Notes: generated from the sequence alone by a model not told the origin. A stretch of DNA of 64,000 nucleotides from CAVXXB01 sp963765585 (GCA_963765585.1 CAVXXB010000012.1:558001-622000), one strand, 5' to 3'; positions 8,068 through 18,036 are shown, counted from the first letter of the stretch. Numbers and translations: made by a program.

Positions 8068-11000
8068 TTGCTGTCATCCGGTGATATTTATGCCGAAGTG
8101 GGTCTAAAACTCCCGGCACCACCGCGAACAGTGCAACTGGTTGAACCCAATAACCAGGGGCTCAGTGGATTCTTCATTGATTCAACACTGTTCAAGGCAA
8201 ATCCCCCTTTTTTCAAACGCATGGTTACTATGGATTCCACTGGTTCTCTCATCAGCGCCACTGAATCCATAGATGGGACAGAATTTGCCTTCCCCGCCGT
8301 TGTGGATTTAGATACCTACATAAGATTACGCGTCGCATTTGACCGTAAACAAATGTTTCGTGAAATAGTGGCCGTCAAATCTTCTGAAGAACAGGAGGTA
8401 AGCACCGGCGCGCTTGAACTTGAAATTCCCGTACGGATTAAGAATGAAACTTTCACTCGTATTTTTGGTAGTGATCGGGTTCGCTTGCGTGTGACAGGAA
8501 ATATTTCATTCGATTTGTCTGGTAGATCAGAAGAAAGATCCGGTTCTGCGGTGAGCGCCGTTCAGGATCAGGGCACCTTTAGTCCGCGTTTTAATCAAAC
8601 ACAACAATTTACTATAGAAGGTAAAATCGGTGAGAAAGTTACGGTCTCTGTGGAACAGAACAGTGAAGCGACCTTCGATTTTGAAAACACCTTAAAGTTA
8701 CGGTACCAGGGAGATGAAGATGAGATAATCCAGAGTATCGAAGCCGGAAATATCGGGCTGGCGCTGCCATCTACCAAGTATGTTATCTTCGGAGCCTCTA
8801 ATAAGGGACTTTTTGGTATTAAAGCCTCGGCAAAGATAGGTAATTTTAATATCGCCGGTATTGCGTCTCTGGAAAAAGGTGAACAAAAAAAACTGACCAT
8901 CTCCGGAAGCTCCAGCGAAAGTCAGACAACAATTCATGATTATGATTTTATTAAAAACAGGTACTTCTTTCTTGATACGTATTACCGGGATTATTACGAG
9001 CAAGGATATTCCGATGATTTGACCCAATGGTTTTATTCCGCTGAAAACAAACTGATTCGCGAAATCGATGTTTATAAAACGGGTAGTTATGCAGATAAAA
9101 ATGGACGGGATGGTATTGCTGTCATAAATCCAAATGATCCTAAATATCAGAATCTGGATAATTTGGATAATGTCGAGCTCATTCCCGGTGAAGTGGAAAA
9201 ATCTACCTTTGTTCCCCTGGAAAGAGGACAGGACTATGAATATGATTATGCCCGCGGATTTTTCTGGTTAAAACAAGAAGTTAAGGACAGTGATGTGCTG
9301 GCGATTGCCTACGCCACAGATACTGATTCGGTTGGTACCCTGGTTCTCGATCTGGCAGCCGATCCTGATTCTACCCGGCCGTATATACTGCGCTTGATTA
9401 AACCAAAAAGTATGCAGCCATCCTATACAAAAGTATGGCCATTGATGATGCGTAATTTCTATTATCTCGGCGGTACAAAAATCGAAGAAGATGGATTTGA
9501 TCTCCAGGTTGAGTTTAACCTGAATGGTGATCATGAAACACAACAAACTGTCGATCCAAAAAAATCTTATTTAAATCTGATGGGTCTGGATCTTCTGGAT
9601 GAAAATGGTTCGACTGTTCCGGATGGTGACCGGAAAATTGATAATAACGGTATGTTCGTCAATAAGGGTGAAGGTATCCTCATGTTTCCTGGGCTGCAAC
9701 CCTTTGATCCTTTACCGGGCAGCCGATTTGAAAACCGGGATGATAATGAAGGACTTGCAGATACAAATCGTGTCCGTATTTATAATATCAGCGATCAACA
9801 GGAGCGTATTCGTCGTACTAAATTTGAGCTTGTAGTTACCTCGCGCAGCACAAAGTCTTCATTTGATCTGGGTTTTAATGTCCTGGAGGGAAGTGAGGAA
9901 GTCCTTCTGAACGGCAGTCCGCTGGCGAGAAATGAGGACTATCTTATTGATTATTTCACCGGAAAAATTACCCTGATTTCGGCAAAAGCAAAGCGGGCCA
10001 GTTCAAATATAGAAATTAAGTATGAAAAAGCAACGATATTTCAGCTGGACAAGAAAACCATTCTCGGTGGTCGTGCGGAGTATCGTTTCTGGGAGGACTC
10101 ATTCGTTGGTTTTACTGCCTTGTATATGAACAAGTCAACCCTGGATCAGAGAGTCCGTGTCGGGCAGGAACCCTTTCAGAATTTTGTTTGGGATATAAAC
10201 ACTTCATTGAAATTCAAGCCAAATTTTTTGACGACATTAGTCAACCTGCTGCCCCTGGTTGATACTAATGAACAATCTACATTAAATGTAGAGGCAGAAT
10301 ATGCCCAGGTGCTTCCTGATCCCAATACACTGAATAATGAAGGTACCGGGGATAATCAGGGGGTGGCGTTTATTGACGATTTTGAAGGTACAAAGCGATC
10401 CACAACGCTGGGTATCCGTTATAACGTCTGGACTGCTGCCAGCCCGCCCTCAAAATTAGTGCTCAATCCTCAGATGAATGAAACTTTTGATGACACACTG
10501 TTATATGAATCAGATCTCGACACAGTGGTTGACAAAAACCGGACACGTATTACCTGGTTCAATCCGTTTAACCGGGTATTAATTAAAGATATTTGGCCCA
10601 ATCGCGATGTAAATGCCGAGACCGGGCAGGAAACCGATGTATTGGGTGTTGAATTATGGGATGAGAATGGCAGTAATAGTGAAAAAGCATGGGCTGGTTT
10701 CATGCGTTCAACGGCAAGTATTGCCAATCAGCAGCGTGCTAAATTCATTGAAGTATGGGTGAAAGAAGATACAATAAGTAATCCGAATTATGTACGTATA
10801 AATATTGATATCGGACAGATATCAGAAGACTGGTATATGTTTACCTGTATAAACGATCAACGTTCTTATGGGTCACCCAGCTGGCGTGGCTTGAATACCG
10901 AAGATCTGAATATTAATGGTGTACTTGATGAGAATGAAGACATCGGTATCGATGGGTATCCCGATGGCCATCCTTGTGATGATCCATTGGATAACTGGCG

Positions 11001-12411
11001 CGAACCGGATCGTGCAAATAATCGCTATGATGGTATTAACGGAACAGAGGGAAATTCGCGGGCCAGGGCCGCCAATTATCCGGATAGTGAAGATCTGGAT
11101 GGCGATGGGCAGGTAAACCTGAGTAACAGTTATTTTACCTATAGTTTTACCCTTGATCCCCGTGATGAGAAATCCCAATCATGGCTAACCGGTGAAACTG
11201 TAAATAGTAATAATGAAAAAACCGGCTGGAAACAATATAGAATTCCACTAAAGGAATTTGATGATAAAATTGGAAATCCGGATGAAACATTTCAATCCAT
11301 TTATTTTGTACGGATGTGGTTCAGTAACATCACTCCGGAACCGAAACGGATTTTCTTTGCCACGCTGGATTTTGTAGGTAATGAGTGGGAAGAAGATGGT
11401 GTAGCTGATAACGATTCATCACAGTTTGTAAAAAATGAAGAAGTATTTGATCTGACGGTGTATAATACAGAAGAAAATACGGTAGCAATATCCGGTGGTC
11501 CGGATCCTTACTACTCACCGCCGGGAGTCTCCGGAATTCGCGATCGTATTACACAAACCTTGTCAAAAGAACAATCGATGGTAATGCGTGTGAATGATCT
11601 GCCTGCTGATTATGTTGTCCGGGCAAATAAGTCACTATTTGGACAGATCCTGTCTCTGGTAAATTATAAACGCTTAAAAATGTTTATTTACGGGGATAGT
11701 CGCTCTTTCCCGGCCAATCCTATGCCCGGTGACTCAAGTAAAATCGAAGTCTTTGTCAGGTTTGGATCCGATGATAAAAATTATTATGAGTATGGGCAGA
11801 AGATCTATAGTGGTTGGAATCCGTTAAATGAAATTGATATTGATCTCAATGAACTTTCGCGAACCAAATTTGAGAAACCATTGGAAAAGGAACTTTTCTA
11901 TAAAGCCGTGGAGGGTAAGGAGGTTGTAGATGGCTATTATATTGCCCGGGGTGCCGCCAGCTTAAATACGATCCGGTATTTTAAAATTGGTATCCGGAAT
12001 AAATCCGACGGTTTCTGGTCCGGCGAGATCTGGCTGGACGAAATGCGTGTATCAGATGTACGCCAGGAGTCAGGTACGGCCTTGCGGGTAAGTGCCAGTC
12101 TGCGTCTGGCCGATATACTTACCTTTAATGGAAACTGGGAAAGTAAGGATGCCGATTTTCACGATATAAAAACGCAATTTGGCTCTGGTAATACTCTTGA
12201 ATCACAAAACTATTCCGGTGTGTTAAATGTGCATAAATTCTTACCTGAGGGACTGGGTATTTCACTACCAGTCGATGGCCGGGCCTCATTTAGCCGGAAT
12301 ATTCCAAAGTATTTCCCAAGAACAGATATTCTTACCGGGTATCGCAATGCCACGTTTGAAGACAAGGTGAAATCTCTTGATCGGTATGCGGGAGGTGAAC
12401 TCAGAACTTGA
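8068..12411 (+). CDS. sprA: SprA-type T9SS/gliding cell-surface protein, N-terminal fragment
   Basis: SprA (Sov in Porphyromonas) is the giant beta-barrel translocon of the type IX secretion system. This fragment has the family N-terminal core: 'VRLRVTGNISFDLSGR', 'GKIGEKVTVSVEQNSEATFD', 'LRYQGDEDEIIQSIEAGNI' and 'KGLFGIKASAKIGN'. It also contains long loops with DLDGDGQ-like acidic motifs. The listed start is the first ordinary start codon (TTG). In-frame codons upstream encode a signal-peptide-like 'GVRLLQAILCLIILLLLSSG' preceded by GGAG at 7994-7997, so translation probably starts at an ATT near 8005-8008 or a base is wrong. The frame is lost near 12385-12395 (an apparent extra base at GCGGGAGG). 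All three pieces together would be about 2,100 residues, somewhat short for SprA. Confidence 0.9.
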   Translation: MLSSGDIYAEVGLKLPAPPRTVQLVEPNNQGLSGFFIDSTLFKANPPFFKRMVTMDSTGSLISATESIDGTEFAFPAVVDLDTYIRLRVAFDRKQMFREIVAVKSSEEQEVSTGALELEIPVRIKNETFTRIFGSDRVRLRVTGNISFDLSGRSEERSGSAVSAVQDQGTFSPRFNQTQQFTIEGKIGEKVTVSVEQNSEATFDFENTLKLRYQGDEDEIIQSIEAGNIGLALPSTKYVIFGASNKGLFGIKASAKIGNFNIAGIASLEKGEQKKLTISGSSSESQTTIHDYDFIKNRYFFLDTYYRDYYEQGYSDDLTQWFYSAENKLIREIDVYKTGSYADKNGRDGIAVINPNDPKYQNLDNLDNVELIPGEVEKSTFVPLERGQDYEYDYARGFFWLKQEVKDSDVLAIAYATDTDSVGTLVLDLAADPDSTRPYILRLIKPKSMQPSYTKVWPLMMRNFYYLGGTKIEEDGFDLQVEFNLNGDHETQQTVDPKKSYLNLMGLDLLDENGSTVPDGDRKIDNNGMFVNKGEGILMFPGLQPFDPLPGSRFENRDDNEGLADTNRVRIYNISDQQERIRRTKFELVVTSRSTKSSFDLGFNVLEGSEEVLLNGSPLARNEDYLIDYFTGKITLISAKAKRASSNIEIKYEKATIFQLDKKTILGGRAEYRFWEDSFVGFTALYMNKSTLDQRVRVGQEPFQNFVWDINTSLKFKPNFLTTLVNLLPLVDTNEQSTLNVEAEYAQVLPDPNTLNNEGTGDNQGVAFIDDFEGTKRSTTLGIRYNVWTAASPPSKLVLNPQMNETFDDTLLYESDLDTVVDKNRTRITWFNPFNRVLIKDIWPNRDVNAETGQETDVLGVELWDENGSNSEKAWAGFMRSTASIANQQRAKFIEVWVKEDTISNPNYVRINIDIGQISEDWYMFTCINDQRSYGSPSWRGLNTEDLNINGVLDENEDIGIDGYPDGHPCDDPLDNWREPDRANNRYDGINGTEGNSRARAANYPDSEDLDGDGQVNLSNSYFTYSFTLDPRDEKSQSWLTGETVNSNNEKTGWKQYRIPLKEFDDKIGNPDETFQSIYFVRMWFSNITPEPKRIFFATLDFVGNEWEEDGVADNDSSQFVKNEEVFDLTVYNTEENTVAISGGPDPYYSPPGVSGIRDRITQTLSKEQSMVMRVNDLPADYVVRANKSLFGQILSLVNYKRLKMFIYGDSRSFPANPMPGDSSKIEVFVRFGSDDKNYYEYGQKIYSGWNPLNEIDIDLNELSRTKFEKPLEKELFYKAVEGKEVVDGYYIARGAASLNTIRYFKIGIRNKSDGFWSGEIWLDEMRVSDVRQESGTALRVSASLRLADILTFNGNWESKDADFHDIKTQFGSGNTLESQNYSGVLNVHKFLPEGLGISLPVDGRASFSRNIPKYFPRTDILTGYRNATFEDKVKSLDRYAGGELRT

Positions 12412-13255
12412 TACGGTCGTTAGTGTATCTGAAGTATTTGGCCTGGGAACAACCCTGAAGAAGGTAACCAAATCTGATAATTTTATTATACGTAATACGC
12501 TTGACCAATTAACTATCGATGTGGATTTTTCTTATAAAAATAACCGGGATTACAGAACGGAGTTCAACGAATCTGAACAGTGGAGCCAATCGGTAAATTA
12601 TTCCATACCATTTGCTGCTGATAATTATATTGAACCATTTAAAATTTTGGAACCATTCCCAATACTTAATTTATTTTCGGACCAAAAGATTTTTTATACT
12701 CCCAAAAGTACCAGCATGGGTATTTCCATATCAGACGTTAAACAGAAAAATAAATTGCGTAGCGAGATAAAGACGAACTCAACTGTAAATGTATCCTCAT
12801 CGAGGAGAATCTCAATCGGCTATCAGGTGATTCCGAGTGTTAATCTTTCTGCCACCCGAACGCACAAAGCCGATGCGGATTTTGTCGGAATAAATAGCAG
12901 CAGGGAGTTGATACAATCAATTATTGATAGTATGTATTTTGGCCGGGAAACAGATATCTCCCAGGGATTTAAAGCAGATTATAAACCAAAATGGTTTACA
13001 TGGTTTGCACCGGATTACTCATATTCCAGCAATTTTAGATATTATTTTTCCAATCTTACAAAAGATCAAAAACAGACAAGTAACAAAGTAAGTCACCGTT
13101 TTAATCTGAGTATGAGCCCCAAGAGTATTGCAAATCTTATTTATTCTCCTGCAACTGAAAAAACAACTGCACGACGTGGATCCCGGCCAAGGTCACGACC
13201 AAGATCAGGTGAGGCAGAAAAAGAAGATGATCCGACAGAAAGTCCGCCAGCTTGA
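12377..13255 (+). CDS. sprA: SprA, middle fragment (frameshift continuation)
   Basis: Continues the sprA reading frame after a +1 shift; homologous coding starts at about 12387 ('REVNSELDTVVSVSEVFGLG'). The segment is beta-strand rich, as expected for the huge SprA barrel. It becomes strongly charged towards its end (repeated RPRSRPRS, then KEDD) and is closed by a stop at 13255 just where the next frame takes over. With two indels in one gene, either the assembly is erroneous here or the gene is decaying. Confidence 0.8.
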   Translation: MIGMREVNSELDTVVSVSEVFGLGTTLKKVTKSDNFIIRNTLDQLTIDVDFSYKNNRDYRTEFNESEQWSQSVNYSIPFAADNYIEPFKILEPFPILNLFSDQKIFYTPKSTSMGISISDVKQKNKLRSEIKTNSTVNVSSSRRISIGYQVIPSVNLSATRTHKADADFVGINSSRELIQSIIDSMYFGRETDISQGFKADYKPKWFTWFAPDYSYSSNFRYYFSNLTKDQKQTSNKVSHRFNLSMSPKSIANLIYSPATEKTTARRGSRPRSRPRSGEAEKEDDPTESPPA

Positions 13256-14339
13256 ATCTGAAGAGCAGGATCAGGAGGATGAAGAAGGTGATTCAAAGAC
13301 TCCCAGTATTCCTATACCCAATCCATTGCTCTGGGTATATCACTTCTTTGATTCCTGGGAAAAGATACAAACCACCCTGACTATCAATAATGATATCACG
13401 CATCCTTATGTTCAGGCAATTCCCACCTGGAATTACCAGTTTGGATTCTCAAAGGAACCGGGTGTGCCCCAGGATACATCTCAGACAAATGGATTTTATA
13501 TTGGTCCATCGATTACCAATTCAAAAACGTTGCAGACTTCATTGAATTTTAACATTGCAAAAAATGTAAAAACAAGTTTTACCCATAGTTACCAGGATAA
13601 TCAATCAAGCAATGATAAGACTAAATCCGCCAATCAGTCCATTACTTATTTTGTTTGGGGAGATGATCCTAAGGGAGATTTCCGCGGAGTTGCCGAGGGA
13701 TTGTTTTCATTTATTCCGGATTGGAAGGTAAATGTTACCGGTATAGAACAAGTTCTGTTTTTTAAAAACTTTGCGAAGTCTGTTTCTGTAGATCATTCAC
13801 GAAACGGCAAATATTCGGTGACAAAACGGTTAAATAAAAATGAACTCGTACCGGCAACGGAATCATTTTCTCATAATTTTGCACCCTTACTTGGTGTGAA
13901 TATTTCCTGGGAATTTGGTATGTCTACAAGTATCCGTGTAAATCAATCCAATACGATAAATTTTACTGCCGGGGGTGGCGCGACTCGTTCAGAGAATAGT
14001 ACATTTTCCATTACAGCATCATATGCGACCAAGGGTGGATTCCAAATTCCTATCCCGATCTGGCCGTTCAAAGATCAAATTATTAAAAATGAGATAAATT
14101 TCTCACTTACTTTTGATAAGTCTAATAGTCTGACATTTCAAAAGCAGGTGACGCAAAAAGATTTTCAGGAAACTCAAAATAATAATACCTGGAAACTGAG
14201 ACCTTCAGCAACGTACCGTTTTAATCAAAGAGTCTCCGGAAGTTTATTCTATGAAACCGGAGTGACGGAGAATAAGATTAGCGGAAAATATAGCTGGAAT
14301 GAGTTCGGAATTACCGTTAATATTGCGATCCGTGATTAA
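13227..14339 (+). CDS. sprA: SprA, C-terminal fragment (frameshift continuation)
   Basis: Third piece of sprA. The ATG at 13227 is only the nearest start-like codon; true in-frame coding begins in the charged linker around 13210-13250 ('RQLESEEQDQEDEEGDSK'). The sequence 'PNPLLWVYHFFDSWEKIQTT' and the following amphipathic strands fit the SprA C-terminal barrel, ending 'NEFGITVNIAIRD'. Fifty-seven bases later prmA starts, so sprA and prmA may be co-transcribed. The exact indel position cannot be fixed because both frames encode charged residues there. Confidence 0.8.
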   Translation: MIRQKVRQLESEEQDQEDEEGDSKTPSIPIPNPLLWVYHFFDSWEKIQTTLTINNDITHPYVQAIPTWNYQFGFSKEPGVPQDTSQTNGFYIGPSITNSKTLQTSLNFNIAKNVKTSFTHSYQDNQSSNDKTKSANQSITYFVWGDDPKGDFRGVAEGLFSFIPDWKVNVTGIEQVLFFKNFAKSVSVDHSRNGKYSVTKRLNKNELVPATESFSHNFAPLLGVNISWEFGMSTSIRVNQSNTINFTAGGGATRSENSTFSITASYATKGGFQIPIPIWPFKDQIIKNEINFSLTFDKSNSLTFQKQVTQKDFQETQNNNTWKLRPSATYRFNQRVSGSLFYETGVTENKISGKYSWNEFGITVNIAIRD

Positions 14340-14396
14340 AATATACAAAGTGGCAAATCGCACTATCAAATTCAAAACACAGGTTTTGGAGGAAAT

Positions 14397-15269
14397 ATGA
14401 GTTGGATTGAGCTTAAGTTAGATATACCTAACCATTTGCTTGAACAAATTTCTGCCTATCTGTTTGCACAGGGGTGCGAAGGCATAAACGTCATAGATGA
14501 CGGTATCGTTATCTATTTTTCCTCCCATCGCTGGACTAATGAAACAAAAATTAGCCTGGCTGAATATATCCGTCATGTTGTTCCCGGATTTACCGGTAAA
14601 AATATTCAGGTAAACGCCATGGCGGAACAAGACTGGAATAAAAATTGGAAAGAGTATTTTAAACCTGTTAGGATTTCATCAAGAGTGGTCATTCGCCCGC
14701 CCTGGGAAGATTTTCGTGCAAGTCAGGGAGATGTGCTGGTGACGATAAATCCAAAGATGGCATTTGGTACGGGGCATCATGAAAGCACAAAACTGGTTCT
14801 TATCGAGATGGAAAAAATTATTAAACCGGGAATGCATGTTTTGGATGTAGGAACCGGTAGCGGTATTCTTGCTATTTTAGCTCACAAGTTTGGTGCAGAG
14901 TCTGTTCTTGGGGTTGATAACGATATGGAATCTGTAAAGAATGCGACTGAGAATATGTCACTAAATGATATTTCTTCCGGCATTCATATCGGTTTTGCTG
15001 AACTGGAGCAGGTGACACCTTCGGATTATGATGTGGTGCTGGCTAATATCAATAAAAACATACTGTTACGTTACGCACCTCTTTTCCCTGAGTACCTTAG
15101 ACAGGGCGGTATTCTGATACTCTCCGGCATTTTACGACAAGATGAAGCAGATATCCGTAATGCATTCCGATCACATGGATTCGTTATTAAAAAGCATAAT
15201 GTAATGAAGGATTGGCTTGTTTTAGTATTGGAATTAAAAGAAAAAAAAGAAGAGAAAAGTGATAGTTGA
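14397..15269 (+). CDS. prmA: Ribosomal protein L11 methyltransferase PrmA
   Basis: 290 residues. PrmA trimethylates ribosomal protein L11 using S-adenosylmethionine. Visible features are the N-terminal substrate-recognition domain (1-60, 'GCEGINVID'), the 'MAFGTGHHEST' motif (121-131) diagnostic of the family, SAM motif I 'VLDVGTGSGILA' (148-159), acidic 'GVDND' (172-176) and the post-I motif 'VVLANINKNIL' near 220. The ATG is preceded by GGAGGAAA. It follows sprA by 57 bases and precedes an exported lipoprotein. Complete and unremarkable. Confidence 0.96.
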   Translation: MSWIELKLDIPNHLLEQISAYLFAQGCEGINVIDDGIVIYFSSHRWTNETKISLAEYIRHVVPGFTGKNIQVNAMAEQDWNKNWKEYFKPVRISSRVVIRPPWEDFRASQGDVLVTINPKMAFGTGHHESTKLVLIEMEKIIKPGMHVLDVGTGSGILAILAHKFGAESVLGVDNDMESVKNATENMSLNDISSGIHIGFAELEQVTPSDYDVVLANINKNILLRYAPLFPEYLRQGGILILSGILRQDEADIRNAFRSHGFVIKKHNVMKDWLVLVLELKEKKEEKSDS

Positions 15270-15290
15270 TATCTGAAAGATGAGGTCTGA

Positions 15291-16091
15291 ATGTATAGGT
15301 GTTATGGTCTGTTTATATTTGCGGTTTTAATTTTGTTTAATGGGTGTTCGGAGGAAAAAACTTCTGTAACCACTGGAAGTATACCCGATATTATGTCGGT
15401 TAAGACTCTGGATAAATGGAATCCCCGTTTGCAGCAAAAGTATAAAATTGAAGTGGATGTATCCGATCCTCAGGGCCCGGATAATATTAAGTCTGTTATT
15501 GTAGAAGTACAAAGAGAATCTGGCGAATCGGTTATATTTTCGGATTCTCTTTATGATGACGGTGCGTTCTATAACTCAGAAGATGGCGATGTGATTGCCC
15601 GGGACGGCGTTTTCAGTAATCGTTATTTTCCGGATGATATAAGTAATCCTTTGGTACCCGGTCTGTATTTGTTTCGTTTCATGGCCATTGATTATGAGAA
15701 CAATCAAAGCCCGGATGTTGAATATGTGATTAGCTTTGGCGAAAACAGAGCACCGCAAATTACCGGTGTTCTGGCTCCCGATTCGCTATCTGTTAATTTG
15801 GTCCCCGGAACAATTCAGGTAACAGTCAGTGACAGTGACGGCGTAGAGGATATCGAGCGTGTATATTTTGAAAGTCAGAAGAACAGCACTGGGCAGGTCC
15901 GCTTCGAAGGTGAGCTTTTTAATGATGGCGATCCGTCACATGGTGATATGATGGCCGGGGATGATATTTTTCAACGATATTGGATACAGTTTTTCTGGTC
16001 GGCAAGAAAGACGGATATGAACTGCTTTTTCATGCCGTGGATAGCTTTCAGGAGAAAAATGATGTCGTACCCAGACATTCCATATCCGTAG
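15291..16091 (+). CDS. Exported lipoprotein with Ig-like repeats, N-terminal fragment
   Basis: Begins with a lipoprotein signal ('LFIFAVLILFNGC', lipobox ending in Cys19). Repeated ~115-residue beta domains follow: 'YKIEVDVSDPQGPDNIKSVIVEV ... LYDDGAFYNSEDGDVIARDGVFSNRYF', and again 'IQVTVSDSDGVEDIERVYFES ... DDIFQ'. The 'DDG..GD..AGDGIFS' pattern resembles choice-of-anchor/Ig-like exported domains. The frame is lost at about 15978: restoring one T in TATTGG gives 'RYLDTVFLVGKKDGYELLF', which joins the next entry perfectly. Surface or periplasmic role; function unknown. Confidence 0.8.
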   Translation: MYRCYGLFIFAVLILFNGCSEEKTSVTTGSIPDIMSVKTLDKWNPRLQQKYKIEVDVSDPQGPDNIKSVIVEVQRESGESVIFSDSLYDDGAFYNSEDGDVIARDGVFSNRYFPDDISNPLVPGLYLFRFMAIDYENNQSPDVEYVISFGENRAPQITGVLAPDSLSVNLVPGTIQVTVSDSDGVEDIERVYFESQKNSTGQVRFEGELFNDGDPSHGDMMAGDDIFQRYWIQFFWSARKTDMNCFFMPWIAFRRKMMSYPDIPYP

Positions 16092-16513
16092 ATAATAATC
16101 CGCCTGAAATTACCGGTATCTCCGTTCCTGAAAATATGGTTATTCCGGCAAATGAAACAGAGTTTAACCATGAACCCCTAAAAGCGGCTGTCGATGATCC
16201 GGAAACGCTGGCCGATATCGAATCTGTCTATTTTTACTCTTTTAGAAATGATACGGCATTATTCAGTGGTAAACCCGTTTTGTTGAAGGATAATGGCAAG
16301 CCATTTGACTATGCCAGTTATGTTAATGAATTAAGTTCTATCGGAGAAGTTTCCAGTGTTGGTGATGATGTTGCCGGGGATGGCATATATACATTTCCAC
16401 TGGTAATCGAATCGTATTTCAAACCCGGGATCTATCTGTTTAAATTTTACACACAGGATAAAGCAGGTAATTTGACCGGACCGGTGGACCGGATACTTAA
16501 TGTTAGCAAATAG
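15980..16513 (+). CDS. Exported lipoprotein, C-terminal fragment (frameshift continuation)
   Basis: Continues the previous lipoprotein after an apparent one-base deletion near 15978. It completes the second Ig-like unit ('LLFHAVDSFQEKNDVVPRH') and holds a third ('EPLKAAVDDPETLADIESVYF ... VGDDVAGDGIYTFPL ... GIYLFKFYTQDKAGN'). It ends 10 bases before the next gene's start. This is the only frameshift in the window that goes in the deletion direction. Confidence 0.75.
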   Translation: MDTVFLVGKKDGYELLFHAVDSFQEKNDVVPRHSISVDNNPPEITGISVPENMVIPANETEFNHEPLKAAVDDPETLADIESVYFYSFRNDTALFSGKPVLLKDNGKPFDYASYVNELSSIGEVSSVGDDVAGDGIYTFPLVIESYFKPGIYLFKFYTQDKAGNLTGPVDRILNVSK

Positions 16514-16523
16514 GAAAATTGGA

Positions 16524-16859
16524 ATGAATAATGTGAAGACATATTCCGTAGTAATACAGAGTATCTTTGTTGTGCTACTATTTATCATACCTTCAAGCAG
16601 CCAGGTGCTATCAAAGAAAAGTTTTTTGCTTAAGGATTCACCGGTTCCGTTACAACAGGGTATTCTTGGTAATGGTATTGTTGATATCCTGGTAAAAGAC
16701 TCTGTTGTCTGGGCTGCCACAGGATATGGATTGAATAAGACTAATAATTCAGGCCAGAACTGGACACGGTATACCTCGAATAGTTATATCGGTAAGGGCG
16801 GTGTTACGGCAATGACCTATATGGATGAGCAATACTCTGTGGATTGCCACATCATTTGA
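16524..16859 (+). CDS. Secreted beta-propeller protein, N-terminal fragment
   Basis: Signal peptide 'VVIQSIFVVLLFIIPSSSQ', then propeller-like blades: 'GNGIVDILVKDSVVWAATGYGLNKTNNSGQNWTRY'. The ATG at 16524 is chosen over an in-frame TTG 24 bases upstream because it starts the signal peptide and follows AGGAAAATTGG. The frame is lost at about 16830 (an extra C in GAGCAATACT), and the propeller resumes one frame over in the next entry. Likely surface exposed because the C-terminal part carries a sorting domain. Confidence 0.78.
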   Translation: MNNVKTYSVVIQSIFVVLLFIIPSSSQVLSKKSFLLKDSPVPLQQGILGNGIVDILVKDSVVWAATGYGLNKTNNSGQNWTRYTSNSYIGKGGVTAMTYMDEQYSVDCHII

Positions 16860-18009
16860 TACCCTGACGGGAGATGAAGGCAGTCTACCGGCAGGCGGCG
16901 GATTAAGTTTCACCCGGGATGGCGGTAGAACATGGGATCATATTCCGCAACCGGTGGATAGCAGGGATGAGACTGAGTATAAACCAACAACCACAAATGT
17001 ACAAAATTTAACCTTTGATATTGCCGCACTTGATTCCACCATCTGGATTGCCAGTTTTGGCGGTGGTCTGCGTAAATCAGATAATATGGGGAAAACCTGG
17101 ACTGTAGAAACTACGGATGGTATACCTTTTTCCGCTCTGGAATTTTTAAATCATCGGGCATTTTCGGTTATTTCTGAGAACAGTAATTTATGGGTTGGAA
17201 CCGCCGAGGGTATCAGTAAAAGTGAGGATAACGGACAAACCTGGGAGAGAATGACCAGTAAAAATCAGGAATTTCCTATTTCAGGAAACTTCATTGTCGC
17301 GCTGGCACATCAGGAATACAACAATACAATTTGGGCTGCGACCATTGAAACAGACACATCGGAAATCAGAGCGGTGAGTAAATCCAGTGATGGCGGCCTT
17401 TCCTGGACTGTTATGCTGGAAGGCATCTTTCCTCATAACTTTGCCTTTGATAATGAGCGGATTTATGTGGCAGCAGATGAGGGCATGTTTGTCTCGGATG
17501 ACGATGGGGAAAATTGGTATATATTGCCCCATATAAAGGATGATCAGAATGGTGAAGAAATTCTGACATCGATATATTATTCAGGGGGTGTCAGTTATAC
17601 GGATACACAAACCCTGTTTTGGGCCGGGAGTGCCGATGGCCTGGCAAAGACGCCGGATAACGGCAATTCCTGGACAATATACCGATCATTTGAATCAACG
17701 AGGAAGATGAATAGCCCGGATGCCTATGCCTACCCAAGCCCATTCTCTCCGACGCGACAGGATTATGTCCGGTTTCAATACGATGTTTCAGCAAGCGGGG
17801 AAGTGGTGGTTGAGGTATATGATTTTTCAATGAATAAAGTAGCCACGATCCATGATTATAAATATATTGATGACCCAATCGACGGGGATCGCAGCACCAA
17901 ATGGGATGGACGCGCCGATAACGGTAATGTCGTTGCCAGTGGTGTGTATATGTTTCGCCTTAAAACCGCCAATAAAATATCCTGGGGAAAATTGGTGGTA
18001 ATAAATTGA
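16825..18009 (+). CDS. Secreted beta-propeller protein, C-terminal fragment with FlgD/T9SS-like tail
   Basis: Continues the propeller: 'SNTLWIATSFDTL ... GGLSFTRDGGRTWDHIP', 'IWIASFGGGLRKSDNMGKTW', 'LWVGTAEGISKSEDNGQTWE' and 'IWAATIETD ... SKSSDGGLSWTVM' are BNR/Asp-box-like blades (S-x-D-x-G-x-T-W). The C-terminal ~100 residues ('AYPSPFSPTRQDYVRFQYD ... VYDFSMNKVATI ... KWDGRADNGNVVASGVYMF ... LVVIN') are a FlgD Ig-like sorting domain typical of T9SS cargo. Ligand or enzymatic role is unknown; sortilin/BNR propellers often bind glycans or proteins. In the same cluster as sprA and PorV-like genes. Confidence 0.82.
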   Translation: MSNTLWIATSFDTLTGDEGSLPAGGGLSFTRDGGRTWDHIPQPVDSRDETEYKPTTTNVQNLTFDIAALDSTIWIASFGGGLRKSDNMGKTWTVETTDGIPFSALEFLNHRAFSVISENSNLWVGTAEGISKSEDNGQTWERMTSKNQEFPISGNFIVALAHQEYNNTIWAATIETDTSEIRAVSKSSDGGLSWTVMLEGIFPHNFAFDNERIYVAADEGMFVSDDDGENWYILPHIKDDQNGEEILTSIYYSGGVSYTDTQTLFWAGSADGLAKTPDNGNSWTIYRSFESTRKMNSPDAYAYPSPFSPTRQDYVRFQYDVSASGEVVVEVYDFSMNKVATIHDYKYIDDPIDGDRSTKWDGRADNGNVVASGVYMFRLKTANKISWGKLVVIN

Positions 18010-18016
18010 TTTGTAG

Positions 18017-18036
18017 GGACACGGCATGCCGTGTCC
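18017..18036. repeat. Perfect 20-bp palindrome GGACACGGCATGCCGTGTCC
   Basis: Lies just after the propeller gene. Half of it (ATGCCGTGTCC plus CTA) recurs at 5876-5889 between lptF and lptG, so it belongs to a dispersed intergenic hairpin family. There is no T-run, so it is a weak terminator at best. Confidence 0.75.
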
